58,191 bases of DNA from assembly GCA_902805975.1 (NCBI GenBank), contig CADCUT010000221.1, positions 2,444 to 60,634 on the forward strand, written 5' to 3'. This DNA is from an uncultured Rubrobacteraceae bacterium (lineage in GTDB: Bacteria > Actinomycetota > Rubrobacteria > Rubrobacterales > Rubrobacteraceae). Under the pieces are notes generated by a model. That model worked only from the letters and a program-made list of their open reading frames with translations, did not search any database and was not told the origin of the DNA. Each line of letters begins with the position of its first letter. The first letter of the stretch is position 1. Below, one piece after another: positions 1 through 9,092 of this stretch. The position numbers and the translations under genes were made by a program.

Positions 1-1199
1 CCTCCCCGGAACCAGCCCTTGACCGCCGACACTATGCTACCAAAACTGGTAACTCCTGCACCTTTACTCTTTGGTCCAGGGTCACTGTTACGAGCCGCGA
101 AGTATAGCAGACCTACAGAGGTGGAGTACTGAGGCTTCTGTACAGGTTTAATCTCGCCCTTTACCCGCCGGGGCGCGACGGTCTGGACGCGCATGCCGAG
201 GATGTCCTCGGCGAGCTCGGGCATACCGCTTAACAGCGAGCCTCCCCCGGTAAGCGCGACGCCGCCGGGCAGGAGGTCGCGCATGCCGGCCGCGTCGAGG
301 GTATCGCGGACGTACTCGAGAACCTCGCGGGCGCGGTGCTCGAGGATCTGGGCGGCGAAGTTCGCGTTGTAGTGGCGGTCGTCGATCTTGACGGCGGCGA
401 CGGAGTCTACCGTCGTGGAGAGCACCGTCCCGTAACGGAGCTTGAGAAGCTCCGCCGTCCGCTCGGGCACCTTGAGACCGTAGGCGACGTCCGAGGTGAA
501 GCTCTCGCCGCCAAGAGGGATGACCGCCGTGTGGGTCAGGGCGCCGCGGGAGAAGGTGGCGACGTCGGTCGTGCCTCCGCCTATGTCCACGAGTGCTATG
601 CCAGACTCGCGGTCGGCGTCGTGCAGGCAGGCCTCCGCCGAGGCGAGCGGTTCTAGGACGACGCGCGAGACCTTGACGCCGCAATCCTCCACGGCGTGCA
701 GCAGGTTCTGGATGCTCGAGACCGCCCCGCTCACCACGTGGGCCCGCATCGTCACCTTGCGGGCCGCGAGGCCCAGCGGGTTCTTGACGCCCTCCGAGCC
801 GTCGAGGACGTAGCCGCGGGGGACGACGTGGATGACCCTCTCGTCCTCGTGCAGGTCGAGCTGACGGGCCTCCCCGTCGAGCTTCTTCAAGAAGCGTTCG
901 TTAACGGTGAGGTTGCGGCTGCGGTTGAGGAGGGTGACCTCGGTGTTGAAGGAAGAGATGTGGCTGCCGGCGATACCAACACTCACCTGCCCGCCGCGCA
1001 CGCCGCAGGCGTCCATCGCCTCCGCGACCGACTCCGCCGCGGCCTGACGGTCCACCACCACGCCCCGCTTGAGCCCGTAGCTCGGCGCCTCCCCGATAGA
1101 GAGCACCTCGGCCCACCCGCGCCGGGCGTCCACCCGGCCGGCGATGGCCACGATCTTCGTGGTGCCGACGTCGATGCCGTACACGAGGGAGGGCGCCAT
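1..1199 (-). CDS. ftsA: Cell division protein FtsA (3' end cut by window edge)
   Basis: Actin-fold ATPase that tethers FtsZ rings to the membrane. It is absent from the ORF track because it reaches the edge; I translated it by hand. About 399 codons are present, starting at the ATG directly after the ftsQ TAG. An ATP-binding GIDVGTTK motif lies at residues 8-15 and DIGGGTTD near residue 205. The last visible residues (SIVSAVKGWFRG) look like the C-terminal amphipathic membrane-targeting helix, so only a few codons should be missing. It is the last visible gene of the dcw operon; ftsZ would be expected next, outside the window. Confidence 0.93.
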   Translation of the reverse strand, partial: MAPSLVYGIDVGTTKIVAIAGRVDARRGWAEVLSIGEAPSYGLKRGVVVDRQAAAESVAEAMDACGVRGGQVSVGIAGSHISSFNTEVTLLNRSRNLTVNERFLKKLDGEARQLDLHEDERVIHVVPRGYVLDGSEGVKNPLGLAARKVTMRAHVVSGAVSSIQNLLHAVEDCGVKVSRVVLEPLASAEACLHDADRESGIALVDIGGGTTDVATFSRGALTHTAVIPLGGESFTSDVAYGLKVPERTAELLKLRYGTVLSTTVDSVAAVKIDDRHYNANFAAQILEHRAREVLEYVRDTLDAAGMRDLLPGGVALTGGGSLLSGMPELAEDILGMRVQTVAPRRVKGEIKPVQKPQYSTSVGLLYFAARNSDPGPKSKGAGVTSFGSIVSAVKGWFRG

Positions 1200-1874
1200 C
1201 TATAGGTTTCCAGTCCCGTCGCCCACGTCGGCGTCGGCCGTCGCCACCACCCGGTCGGGGGAGCGTAGGTCGAAGACAGCGGACTCGCGCCATCGCCCTA
1301 TTACGTGCTCCAGGGCCCGGACCTGATCCCCGGAGACCTCATCCGTAAAGACGACCCGACGGCCCTCGACGGTCGCGGCGATACCGCCCGGCCCGGCGGC
1401 GTCCACCGACTCCATCAGCAGGCCGCCCTCCTTCAATACCCTCCCGACCCTCAAGACGTCTCCTACCTGATCCTCGTCCAACTCAACCCTCTGCAGGCTC
1501 GACACCCCGAGCCCCGGAAGCTCCCTGCCGTCGAGCGCGAGGGTCCTGCGCTGTCCCTCGACCTCAGCGTCGAGCACCGGCCTTCGCTCCTCAACCTCAA
1601 CCGTAACTATACCGGACTCGGAATCTTCGAGCACCTCCGCACTCTGAACCCAAGGATTAGACTCCACTCGACGCTCAAGCTTCTCCTCGTTGAGGGTCAG
1701 GAGGCTCGCGTGCTCGGAGACGGCGTCCCAGGCGTCGGATTCGGGGTACATCGTGGCGCCTTCGACCCGTATTCCGGTGACGGGGAAGCTCAGGTACGTG
1801 ACGACCACGACCGCGGCGGTCGTCACCAGGGCGACGAGCAGGGAGATGAGGATGGAGCGCAGGTGAGAGGTCAA
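1200..1874 (-). CDS. ftsQ: Cell division protein FtsQ/DivIB
   Basis: Bitopic divisome protein that bridges FtsL and the septal synthase. A short cytoplasmic N-terminus is followed by one membrane segment (about residues 8-29), then a POTRA-like domain beginning FPVTGIRVEGA and the FtsQ/DivIB beta domain (about 100-200). Length 224 aa fits short actinobacterial forms. The start is TTG, five bases after the murC stop, with only a weak purine-rich leader (GATAGAG), so translation is probably coupled to murC. Its stop abuts the ftsA ATG. Confidence 0.88.
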   Translation of the reverse strand: MTSHLRSILISLLVALVTTAAVVVVTYLSFPVTGIRVEGATMYPESDAWDAVSEHASLLTLNEEKLERRVESNPWVQSAEVLEDSESGIVTVEVEERRPVLDAEVEGQRRTLALDGRELPGLGVSSLQRVELDEDQVGDVLRVGRVLKEGGLLMESVDAAGPGGIAATVEGRRVVFTDEVSGDQVRALEHVIGRWRESAVFDLRSPDRVVATADADVGDGTGNL

Positions 1875-1879
1875 GGTCT

Positions 1880-3235
1880 CTATCTCGGGGCCTCCAGGAG
1901 CTCGAGGAGGTCGTCGCCGACGCCGGAGATGTCGCCGGCGCCTAAAGTGAGCACGAGGTCGCCCGGTTCGCAGACGTCGCGAAGGACGCGGGGGATGGCT
2001 CCCTGTTGGGGCAGGTAGAAGACCTCCGGGTGTCCGCGGGTCTCGCAGATGGCGTCCACGATCAACTTCCCGTTCACGCCGGGCTGGGGCATCTCCCCCG
2101 CCCCGTAGACCTCCGTTATGACGACGGCGTCCGCCGCGCCAAAGGAGTCTCCGAACTCCTTGTAGAGGGCTCTGGTCCGGGAGTAGCGGTGGGGCTGGAA
2201 GACCGCGATCACACGCCCCCCATCACCCACGGTCGAGCGCGCCGCGTCGAGCGTGGCGGAGAGCTCGGTCGGGTGGTGAGCGTAGTCGTCCACCACGCGT
2301 ACCTCTCCCCGCTCCCCCTTGAGCTGGAACCTCCGCCGCACGCCGCCGAAGGTCCGCAGGGTCGCCGCAGCCTCGTACGCGTCGTGCCCGAGCCAGCGGG
2401 CCGTAGCGACGGCCGCCAGCGAATTGAGCACGTTGTGCCGCCCGTACACGCCGAGCTCGACCGTCCCCCGCTCCTCGCCGTTCTCGAAGAGCCTGTAGGT
2501 GCTCGGGCCGATGATCTCGGCCCTCAGGTCGCCGCCAGAGATGCCGTAGGTCGTGACGGGGCAGGGCGCCTCCGCCGCGAGCCGCAGGCACACGGGGTCG
2601 TCGGCGCAGGCGACGAGGTGGCCATCCGGGGGGAGCGCGCCGAGGAACTTGCCGAAGGTCTCGATCACGTCGTCCAGAGAATCGTAGAAGTCCGGATGGT
2701 CGAACTCGACGTTCGTGACGATGGCGACCTGCGGACGGAGGTAGAGGAAGGAGCGGTCGCTCTCGTCGGCCTCGGCGACGACCAGGTCCCGGCGTCCGAA
2801 GGCGACGTTGCTCCCGATGTCGTTTAGCTCGCCGCCCACGAGCGCCGTCGGGTTCTCGCCAAGCGAGCGCAGGACGTGGGCCGTCATGCTCGTCGTGGTG
2901 GTCTTGCCGTGGGTGCCGGCAACGGCGACGCTGCGGCTGCCCTCCAGGATCGAGGCGAGGGCCGCGGCGCGGGGAAGGACCGGTATCGAGCGACGACGGG
3001 CCTCGAGCAGCTCGGGGTTCGTCTTCGGGATGGCCGTCGAGATCACGACCTGGTCGGCGTCCCCAACCTGACCCGTGTCGTGACCGATATACACTGTTAT
3101 GCCGGCTTCCCTGAGCCTGCGGGTGTAGGCGGACTCCTTAAGGTCCGAGCCTGAGACCTCCTGCCCGCGGCTCTTGAGGACCTCCGCGATGCCGCTCATC
3201 CCCGCGCCGCCGATGCCTATCATGTGGATCTTCAC
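1880..3235 (-). CDS. murC: UDP-N-acetylmuramate--L-alanine ligase MurC
   Basis: Cytoplasmic ATP-dependent ligase that adds the first L-Ala to UDP-MurNAc. The N-terminal nucleotide-sugar fold carries GIGGAGMSG (residues 7-15) and the central ligase domain carries the P-loop GTHGKTTTT near residue 110. Mur ligase C-terminal features follow (HHPTEL, QPHRYSRT). Length 451 aa is normal. The GTG start overlaps the murG stop by four bases (GTGA), typical of this operon. murB, often next to murC, is not here. Confidence 0.96.
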   Translation of the reverse strand: MKIHMIGIGGAGMSGIAEVLKSRGQEVSGSDLKESAYTRRLREAGITVYIGHDTGQVGDADQVVISTAIPKTNPELLEARRRSIPVLPRAAALASILEGSRSVAVAGTHGKTTTTSMTAHVLRSLGENPTALVGGELNDIGSNVAFGRRDLVVAEADESDRSFLYLRPQVAIVTNVEFDHPDFYDSLDDVIETFGKFLGALPPDGHLVACADDPVCLRLAAEAPCPVTTYGISGGDLRAEIIGPSTYRLFENGEERGTVELGVYGRHNVLNSLAAVATARWLGHDAYEAAATLRTFGGVRRRFQLKGERGEVRVVDDYAHHPTELSATLDAARSTVGDGGRVIAVFQPHRYSRTRALYKEFGDSFGAADAVVITEVYGAGEMPQPGVNGKLIVDAICETRGHPEVFYLPQQGAIPRVLRDVCEPGDLVLTLGAGDISGVGDDLLELLEAPR

Positions 3236-4338
3236 GGCCCAGCCTCCTCTTCTGCCGCTAGCAACAAACGCCGGGCGACGGCGTCTGCCGCCCCGGGTGT
3301 CGCCAGCTCTGCCATCTCGCGGGCCAGCGCCTCGCGCCTGTCGTCGTCGTCTAGAAGGTCCTCGACCCTGCGTTTTAGGGAATCCGCCGTGACCTCCGAG
3401 TCCATCATCAGCTCCGCCGCACCCTTCTCGGTGAAGTAGCGGGCGTTGTGCAGCTGATGGTCGCCCGTAGCAAAAGGGAAGGGAACGAGCACGGCCGCCC
3501 TGCCGACCGCCGCTATGTCGAACAGAGATCCCGCCCCGGCCCGGCTCACGACCAGGTCAGCGGCCGCCAGATACCGCCAGATGTCATCCACGTACTCGAG
3601 GATCACGTGCCGCGGGTTCTCGGTCGTGAGCCGCCCGAAGTCCCGTCTCCCGGCGACCTGCACCACCGTGTAAGGCGTGGTCCTCTTGAAAGCCTCGACC
3701 GCGGCGAGGTTGAGCTTGAGCGCCCCGCCGCTCCCGCCGAAGATCACCACGACCGGCGGCTCCAACCCGAGCTCGCGCAGCGCCGCCTCCCGCGAAGCCC
3801 CGAAAAACTCCCCCCGCGTCGGCATCCCGACCGTCTCCGCGCCCTCCAGGTACTCGGCCGCGCGGGGGAACGTCACCAGCGTCTGCTGTGTGATCCTACC
3901 CGCCGCCCGATTCACCCGACCCGGCACGCTGTTCTGCTCGTGCAAGAGCGTCGGCACCCCGAGCGTCCTCGCCGCCACCACCGCCGGGGCGCTCGCGTAT
4001 CCTCCCACCCCGAGAACCGCTCCAGGCCCGATTTGTTGTATTATGCGTCTACAACTCTGGATGGCCTTGAGGAAGAGGGTGGCGGCGCGGGCGCGGGAGA
4101 GGGGGTTGCCGGCGAAGGCCGTCAGGTTCAGGGGGTGGAGTGGGAAGTTGGCCTTTGGGACGAGGGTTGATTCGATGCCGGTTCGGGAGCCGATAAAGTG
4201 CACCTGTGCGCCCATGGATCGCAAGCTAGAGGCCACGCACAGCGCGGGGATCGCGTGCCCGCCCGTCCCGCCGCCGGCTATCAACACGCGCGGCGGCCCG
4301 GCGGGCGCGGCGCGGTTTGATCTCTCTCGCTCTCTCAC
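3232..4338 (-). CDS. murG: UDP-N-acetylglucosamine transferase MurG
   Basis: Peripheral membrane GT-B glycosyltransferase that adds GlcNAc to lipid I to make lipid II. The glycine-rich GGGTGGH motif is at about residues 22-28; HEQNSVPGRVNR and the UDP-GlcNAc-binding FGGSGGA segment follow. Length 368 aa. I kept the GTG at 4338, which has GGAGGA a few bases upstream, although the spacing is tight and the gene then overlaps ftsW by 113 bases. An internal GTG at 4287, next to VLIAGGG, is the alternative. It lies between ftsW and murC in the standard order. Confidence 0.94.
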   Translation of the reverse strand: MRERERSNRAAPAGPPRVLIAGGGTGGHAIPALCVASSLRSMGAQVHFIGSRTGIESTLVPKANFPLHPLNLTAFAGNPLSRARAATLFLKAIQSCRRIIQQIGPGAVLGVGGYASAPAVVAARTLGVPTLLHEQNSVPGRVNRAAGRITQQTLVTFPRAAEYLEGAETVGMPTRGEFFGASREAALRELGLEPPVVVIFGGSGGALKLNLAAVEAFKRTTPYTVVQVAGRRDFGRLTTENPRHVILEYVDDIWRYLAAADLVVSRAGAGSLFDIAAVGRAAVLVPFPFATGDHQLHNARYFTEKGAAELMMDSEVTADSLKRRVEDLLDDDDRREALAREMAELATPGAADAVARRLLLAAEEEAGP

Positions 4339-5383
4339 TGTCCTCCGATATCCTGTACAGGAGCCCGACGGCGGCGAAGCATACCAGGAGGCTCGTGCCG
4401 CCGTAGGAGACGAACGGCAGCGTCATGCCCGCCAGCGGCAGCAAGAGCATCGCGGCCCCCATGTTGAAGATCGCCTGGCAGACCAGCATCGTCGTCAACC
4501 CGGCCGCCACGCAGCGGGCCATCACCGAGGGGGCCTCGAGGGCGACCTTCACGCCGGCCAGCGCGATAAAGCAGAAGGCGGCAATCACCCCGATCATGCC
4601 GAGCAGACCGAGCTCCTCGCCGACGAGCGCGAAGATCATGTCCGTCTGTATCTCCGGCACGTAGGCCCCCTGCCCGCCGGACCCCGCGCCAGAGCCGAAG
4701 ACGCCGCCGGCCTTTATCGCGATCATGGCCTGCACGTTCTGGTAGCCCGAGGTGTCCGCGACGGCCCAGGGGTCAAGAAACGTCAGGAACCGCTCGCGCC
4801 GGTAGGGCGCGAGCAGCATGACGGCTGCCAGCGCCAGCGCGCCCCCGGCGCCGGCTAGGAGCATGTCCTTCGTGCGTACCTCGGAGGCCCACAGGGAGCC
4901 CGCCACGCCCGTCAGCAGGACGACCGACGTGCCGAAGTCCGGTTCGATCAGGACCAGCCCGAAGAGCACGCCGACGGCGGCCAGGGGCTTGGGCGGGAGG
5001 CCGGAGCCCGGCTTCAGGCGCGCCAGGGCGCAGCTGAGGTACACGACGGCCGCGATCTTCGCGAACTCCGACGGCTGGAGGCTCATGAAACCCACGTCCA
5101 GCCACCGGCTGGAGCCGTTGATCCTCATGCCAATGCCCGGTATGAGGACGAGCACGAGCATCACCAGCACGGCCCCGTAGAGAACGTTGGCGTACCTTCT
5201 CCAGAGCGTGTACCTGATGCGGGTCACGAGGAGGAACGCCGCGATCCCGAGCCCCATGTGCTTGAGCCGCGCCACGAGAAACTCCGTCCCCTCAAGACGG
5301 TAGGTGGCGGAGTACACCATCACGACCCCGAGCAACGAGAGGCCGAGCGCCACGAAGAACAGGTTGGTCCTGAGCGCCGTCAC
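4226..5383 (-). CDS. ftsW: Septal peptidoglycan polymerase FtsW (SEDS family)
   Basis: Polytopic SEDS glycosyltransferase that polymerises lipid II at the septum with the FtsI transpeptidase. The 385 aa product has about ten membrane segments and the SEDS landmarks WLDVG..LQPSEFAK, PDFGTS and the C-terminal FVSYGGTSL. The ORF-track ATG lies inside murD; the true start is most likely the GTG at 5383, which overlaps the murD stop as GTGA and gives the normal N-terminus VTALRTNLFF. The basic C-terminal tail overlaps the start of murG. Confidence 0.93.
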   Translation of the reverse strand: MTALRTNLFFVALGLSLLGVVMVYSATYRLEGTEFLVARLKHMGLGIAAFLLVTRIRYTLWRRYANVLYGAVLVMLVLVLIPGIGMRINGSSRWLDVGFMSLQPSEFAKIAAVVYLSCALARLKPGSGLPPKPLAAVGVLFGLVLIEPDFGTSVVLLTGVAGSLWASEVRTKDMLLAGAGGALALAAVMLLAPYRRERFLTFLDPWAVADTSGYQNVQAMIAIKAGGVFGSGAGSGGQGAYVPEIQTDMIFALVGEELGLLGMIGVIAAFCFIALAGVKVALEAPSVMARCVAAGLTTMLVCQAIFNMGAAMLLLPLAGMTLPFVSYGGTSLLVCFAAVGLLYRISEDSERAREIKPRRARRAAARVDSRRRDGRARDPRAVRGL

Positions 5384-6720
5384 CGCCGGACGACCCCCCG
5401 CTCTTCCACCAGCCCGCGGACGAGGCGCGCGAACTCCTCGCCGCGCTCCGCGTACCCGGCGAACTGGTCGAAGCTCGCGCACCCCGGCGAGAGGAGGACC
5501 ACGTCGCCCGCTCGCGCGAGCTCCAAGGCCCGTACCACGGCCGACCCGAGATCCATCGAACGCTCGACGAGGTCTCCGTACCCCCTACCTTCGAGAAACC
5601 CGGCGATGCGCGGCCCGGCCTCACCCTGGCACAGGACGGCGCGGCATCCCCCGAGGTGGGGCAGGATCTCCGCGAAATCCGTGTGCTTCTCGGAACCGCC
5701 GAGGATCAGGACGACGGGCCGGTCCAGCCCTCCGAGCGCCGCCGCGACAGCCGCCGGGTTGGTCGCCTTCGAGTCGTCCACGTAGGCTACGCCGCCAACC
5801 TCGGCCACGACCTCCATCCGGTGGGCCATGAGCCGGTAGGCGAGCAGACCCTCCCGGATGCCACCCATCGAAACACCCAGCCGCTCCGCCGCAGCCGCGG
5901 CGAACAACGCGTTCGAATAGTTGTGCGTCCCACCGAACGAGAGCTCGTCCGCGCGCGCCAGCTCTTCGCCAGACAGGTAGAGGCGTCCATCGCGGACCGC
6001 CGTCTCGCCCTCGCCGATTATCAGCACCTCGGATGGAAGCCCCGGCGCCGCGTCGAGGCCCACGGGGTCATCCGCCGCCACGAGGGCGAGGTCTTTCGGC
6101 CTCTGGCCCTCGAAGACGCGCAGCTTGTCCCGGCGGTACTCCTCGAAGGAGGCGTGCCAGTCCATGTGGTCCGGGCGCGCGTTCAACAGAGCGGCGACCT
6201 CGAACCCGGGCTCCGCCATGTAATGCAGTTGGAACGAGGAGATCTCTAGCACGAGCAGCCCGGCCTCGCGCACCTCGTCGAGACAGCCCGTGAGGGCCCG
6301 CCAGGAGTTCCCCGCCACGGCGTGCGGCACGCCCGCGGTCTCCAGGACGCGCCCGAGCATGTCCGCCACGGTCGTCTTGCCGTTGGTGCCGGTTACGGCG
6401 GCCACCCGCACCCCGTCGCCCAGAAGCTCCAGACCGAGGGCCACCTCGGATAGCACGGGAACGCCGTCCCCCTCGGCCGCCCGGAGGACAGGATCTTCTG
6501 GCCTCACGCCAGGACTTACGACGACCCGGTCCACGCCGTCAAGGACCTCGGGGCCGGCGGCGAGGCGCACCTCAGCGCCCTCCGCGACGAGTGCCGCCGC
6601 GGCATCGCGCAGGTTCTTGCCGTCGTTTGCGTCTGCGGCGAGCACCGCGACGCCCATCTCGAGGAGCGCCCTCGTCGCGGCGACGCCCGACTCTCCCAGG
6701 CCGTATACGAGGGTCTGCAC
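5380..6720 (-). CDS. murD: UDP-N-acetylmuramoylalanine--D-glutamate ligase MurD
   Basis: Cytoplasmic ligase that adds D-Glu to UDP-MurNAc-L-Ala. The N-terminal Rossmann-like segment starts VYGLGESGVA, the ATP loop GTNGKTTVADM is near residue 110, and the C-terminal domain includes DSKATNPAA and LSPGCASFDQF, both typical of MurD. The start is the GTG at 6720, four bases after the mraY stop; the longer track ORF runs back through mraY. That gives 446 aa, close to the family norm. It ends in a GTGA overlap with ftsW. Confidence 0.95.
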   Translation of the reverse strand: MQTLVYGLGESGVAATRALLEMGVAVLAADANDGKNLRDAAAALVAEGAEVRLAAGPEVLDGVDRVVVSPGVRPEDPVLRAAEGDGVPVLSEVALGLELLGDGVRVAAVTGTNGKTTVADMLGRVLETAGVPHAVAGNSWRALTGCLDEVREAGLLVLEISSFQLHYMAEPGFEVAALLNARPDHMDWHASFEEYRRDKLRVFEGQRPKDLALVAADDPVGLDAAPGLPSEVLIIGEGETAVRDGRLYLSGEELARADELSFGGTHNYSNALFAAAAAERLGVSMGGIREGLLAYRLMAHRMEVVAEVGGVAYVDDSKATNPAAVAAALGGLDRPVVLILGGSEKHTDFAEILPHLGGCRAVLCQGEAGPRIAGFLEGRGYGDLVERSMDLGSAVVRALELARAGDVVLLSPGCASFDQFAGYAERGEEFARLVRGLVEERGVVRR

Positions 6721-6724
6721 CGGT

Positions 6725-7720
6725 TCAGCCAATCGAGTTGTAGAGGAACAGATAGTAGAGGAAGAAGCCGAACGCAGAGCACGCGGCCTGGACGATCCAG
6801 AACCGCACGACAACCTTGTTCTCCTCCCATCCCAGGAACTCGAAGTGGTGGTGGATCGGTGCCATCTTGAAGACCCGCTTCCCGGTGAGCTTGAAGACGG
6901 CGACCTGGATCATGACGCTCAGCGCCTCGACGACGAAGAGTCCTCCTATGACGGGCAGGAGCAGCTCGGTCTTGGTGAGCACCGCGGCGGCGGCGAGCAC
7001 GCCCCCGATGGCGAGCGAGCCCGTGTCTCCCATGAAGATGTCGGCCGGGTGGGAGTTAAACCAGAGGAACCCGATGATGGCCCCAACCATCGCGCCGCAG
7101 ACGATGGCGACGTCGTACTGGCGCTCCAGGAACGCGATCGCCGTGTACGAGAGCAGCGCCAGGGCCCCCGCCCCCGCCGCGAGCCCGTCGAGGCCGTCCG
7201 TCAGGTTGACGGCGTTCGTCGTGCCGGCGATCACCAGCAGCAGGAAGCCGCTGAAAAGCGCGAGCCCGACGATCCCGGGCCCGAGCACGAGGCTAAGGTC
7301 GAAGTAGGGGACGAGCACGGTCTGGGTTACGCCGACGTAGTAGACGGAGAGCACGTCAGCGAGCACGACCGCCAGCGTCAGGAGCCCGAACTTGTAGCGC
7401 GCGCTCAGGCCTTCCGGGCGCTTCTTGGAGATCTTCTGCCAGTCGTCGTAGAGGCCTATGCCGGCAACCACCGTCACGAGCAGCAGCGTGGCGAACGTCG
7501 CCGCGTTCGGCCGCGCCACAACCAGCAGCGCCGCCACGAGCCCCATCAGCATCACCACACCACCCATCGTGGGCGTTCCGGCCTTGATCAGGTGTGTCTG
7601 AGGCCCCTCTTCCCGTACGAACTGCCCGAACTTCCGCGACTGCAAGAACTGTATGAACGTGGACCCGAGGGCTACGGTCACCACGAAGGCCACCGCCGCC
7701 GCGAGCACAACGCTAAACAA
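6725..7720 (-). CDS. mraY: Phospho-N-acetylmuramoyl-pentapeptide transferase MraY
   Basis: Integral membrane enzyme that transfers phospho-MurNAc-pentapeptide to undecaprenyl phosphate, giving lipid I. About ten membrane segments; hallmark motifs include TPTMGG, the acidic YDDWQK loop, NLTDGLDGLA and the cytoplasmic HHHFE loop near the C-terminus. Length 331 aa is standard. The start is a TTG inside the end of murF (8-base overlap), with AAAGGAAAG about eight bases upstream. Confidence 0.96.
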   Translation of the reverse strand: MFSVVLAAAVAFVVTVALGSTFIQFLQSRKFGQFVREEGPQTHLIKAGTPTMGGVVMLMGLVAALLVVARPNAATFATLLLVTVVAGIGLYDDWQKISKKRPEGLSARYKFGLLTLAVVLADVLSVYYVGVTQTVLVPYFDLSLVLGPGIVGLALFSGFLLLVIAGTTNAVNLTDGLDGLAAGAGALALLSYTAIAFLERQYDVAIVCGAMVGAIIGFLWFNSHPADIFMGDTGSLAIGGVLAAAAVLTKTELLLPVIGGLFVVEALSVMIQVAVFKLTGKRVFKMAPIHHHFEFLGWEENKVVVRFWIVQAACSAFGFFLYYLFLYNSIG

Positions 7721-9092
7721 GAGCTAGACTTTCCTTTAACTGACGGGTCAGGGTGTCGAGCCCGACCCCCCTCGAACCTTTGACGATCAGGTAATCCCTG
7801 GGCCTGAGGTGCTCGCGGATCCCGACCGCGCTCTGCGCGTCCGGGTAGTGAATGGCCCTACCGGAGAAGGTCTCGGCGTACCAGCGGGCCTCGTCCCCGA
7901 CGCAGGCGAGCAGGCCCACCCCGAGCCCGTCGGCGAGCTCCCCGATCTCCCGATGATAGGCCCGGGCCCCCGGGCCCAACTCGAACATCCCCCCGAGCAC
8001 GACCACGAGCCTCCGGTCCTGCCGCGCGGCGGTCTGCGCGGCGTACCGGAGCACGGCGGCCATCGAGGGCGGGGAGGCCGCGTTGTAGGAGTCGTCGTAG
8101 ACGAGGACGTCGTCGCGCAGGCGGTAGACGTCGCCGCGCATCCCTGACCGCTTGAGCCGCGCGAGGCCGCTGGCCGCGTCCCCGAGATCCATCCCGAGCG
8201 CCACGGCCCCGCCCGTCGCGGCGAGCAACGGCTCGACGAGGTGCGTGCCGAACACCGGGGCCCGCGCCGGGGCAGAGGTCTGCCCCATGTGGGCGGTGAA
8301 ACGCAGACCGTCCTCGTCCTCTTCGAAGTCCGACGCCCAGAGGTCGGCCGCGGGGTCCTTCCCCGCGGAGAAGACGATCCGGCGGGCGAGCTCCCTGCCG
8401 GGGCCCACCGCTGCTTCGGGGACGCCCGCGGGGTGGACGAAGGTACCATCCGGTGGTAGTGATGCCGCCAACTCACCCTTCGTCGCGGCGAGCGCCTCCA
8501 GGCTCCCGAAGGACTCCAAATGGGCCGGTGCTATGGCCGTAAGGATTCCGTGTTTTGGGGGTGCGATGCGGCAGAGTTCCGCTATGTTGCCGACGTGGTC
8601 CGCGCCCATCTCGAGGACCAGCACCTCGGTGTTAGCCGGCGCCGCGAGCACGGTGAGCGGAAGCCCGATCTCGTTGTTCAGGTTCCCGACGGTGGCCGAG
8701 ACCCGCGTCCCGCCCGAGCGCAGGACCGCCGAGAGCGCGTCCTTGGTCGTGGTCTTGCCGATGCTGCCCGTGATACCGACGACCGTGGGCGCCTCCGTTC
8801 CGGGACGCCGCAGCGACCATCGCGCGAGGTCTTGCAGGGCGGCCAGCGGGTCCTCTACGACGAGCGTGGGACCGGCGAGGGGGCGCGAAGCGACCGTCGC
8901 CACGGCCCCCCGGCGCAGGGCCTCCTCAGCGTAATCCGCGCCGTCGGCCCTTCCCCGCAGCGCGAAGAAAAGGTCGCCCTCCCGCACGAGCCGGGAGTCC
9001 GTGGCCACCCCGCGCGCCTCGGCCGCATCCCTCGCGCCGTGAAGCCGGGCACCCATTGCCCGGGCCACCTCCTGTAGTGAGGCCGGCCTCAA
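7713..9092 (-). CDS. murF: UDP-MurNAc-tripeptide--D-Ala-D-Ala ligase MurF
   Basis: Adds the D-Ala-D-Ala dipeptide, finishing the cytoplasmic precursor. The N-terminal substrate domain (GVATDSRLVREGDLFFAL) is followed by the ATP loop GITGSIGKTTTKD near residue 105, the GNLNNEIGLPLT motif characteristic of MurF, and a C-terminal domain with YDDSYNAAS. Length 459 aa. It overlaps ftsI by four bases and mraY by eight. In most bacteria murE sits between ftsI and murF; here the two overlap and nothing lies between them. Confidence 0.95.
   Translation of the reverse strand: MRPASLQEVARAMGARLHGARDAAEARGVATDSRLVREGDLFFALRGRADGADYAEEALRRGAVATVASRPLAGPTLVVEDPLAALQDLARWSLRRPGTEAPTVVGITGSIGKTTTKDALSAVLRSGGTRVSATVGNLNNEIGLPLTVLAAPANTEVLVLEMGADHVGNIAELCRIAPPKHGILTAIAPAHLESFGSLEALAATKGELAASLPPDGTFVHPAGVPEAAVGPGRELARRIVFSAGKDPAADLWASDFEEDEDGLRFTAHMGQTSAPARAPVFGTHLVEPLLAATGGAVALGMDLGDAASGLARLKRSGMRGDVYRLRDDVLVYDDSYNAASPPSMAAVLRYAAQTAARQDRRLVVVLGGMFELGPGARAYHREIGELADGLGVGLLACVGDEARWYAETFSGRAIHYPDAQSAVGIREHLRPRDYLIVKGSRGVGLDTLTRQLKESLALV

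Noticed and set aside
6290-7783. 497 aa plus-strand ORF
   Set aside because: Antisense shadow of murD and mraY; its sequence is Arg/Glu/Asp/Gln-rich without any domain.
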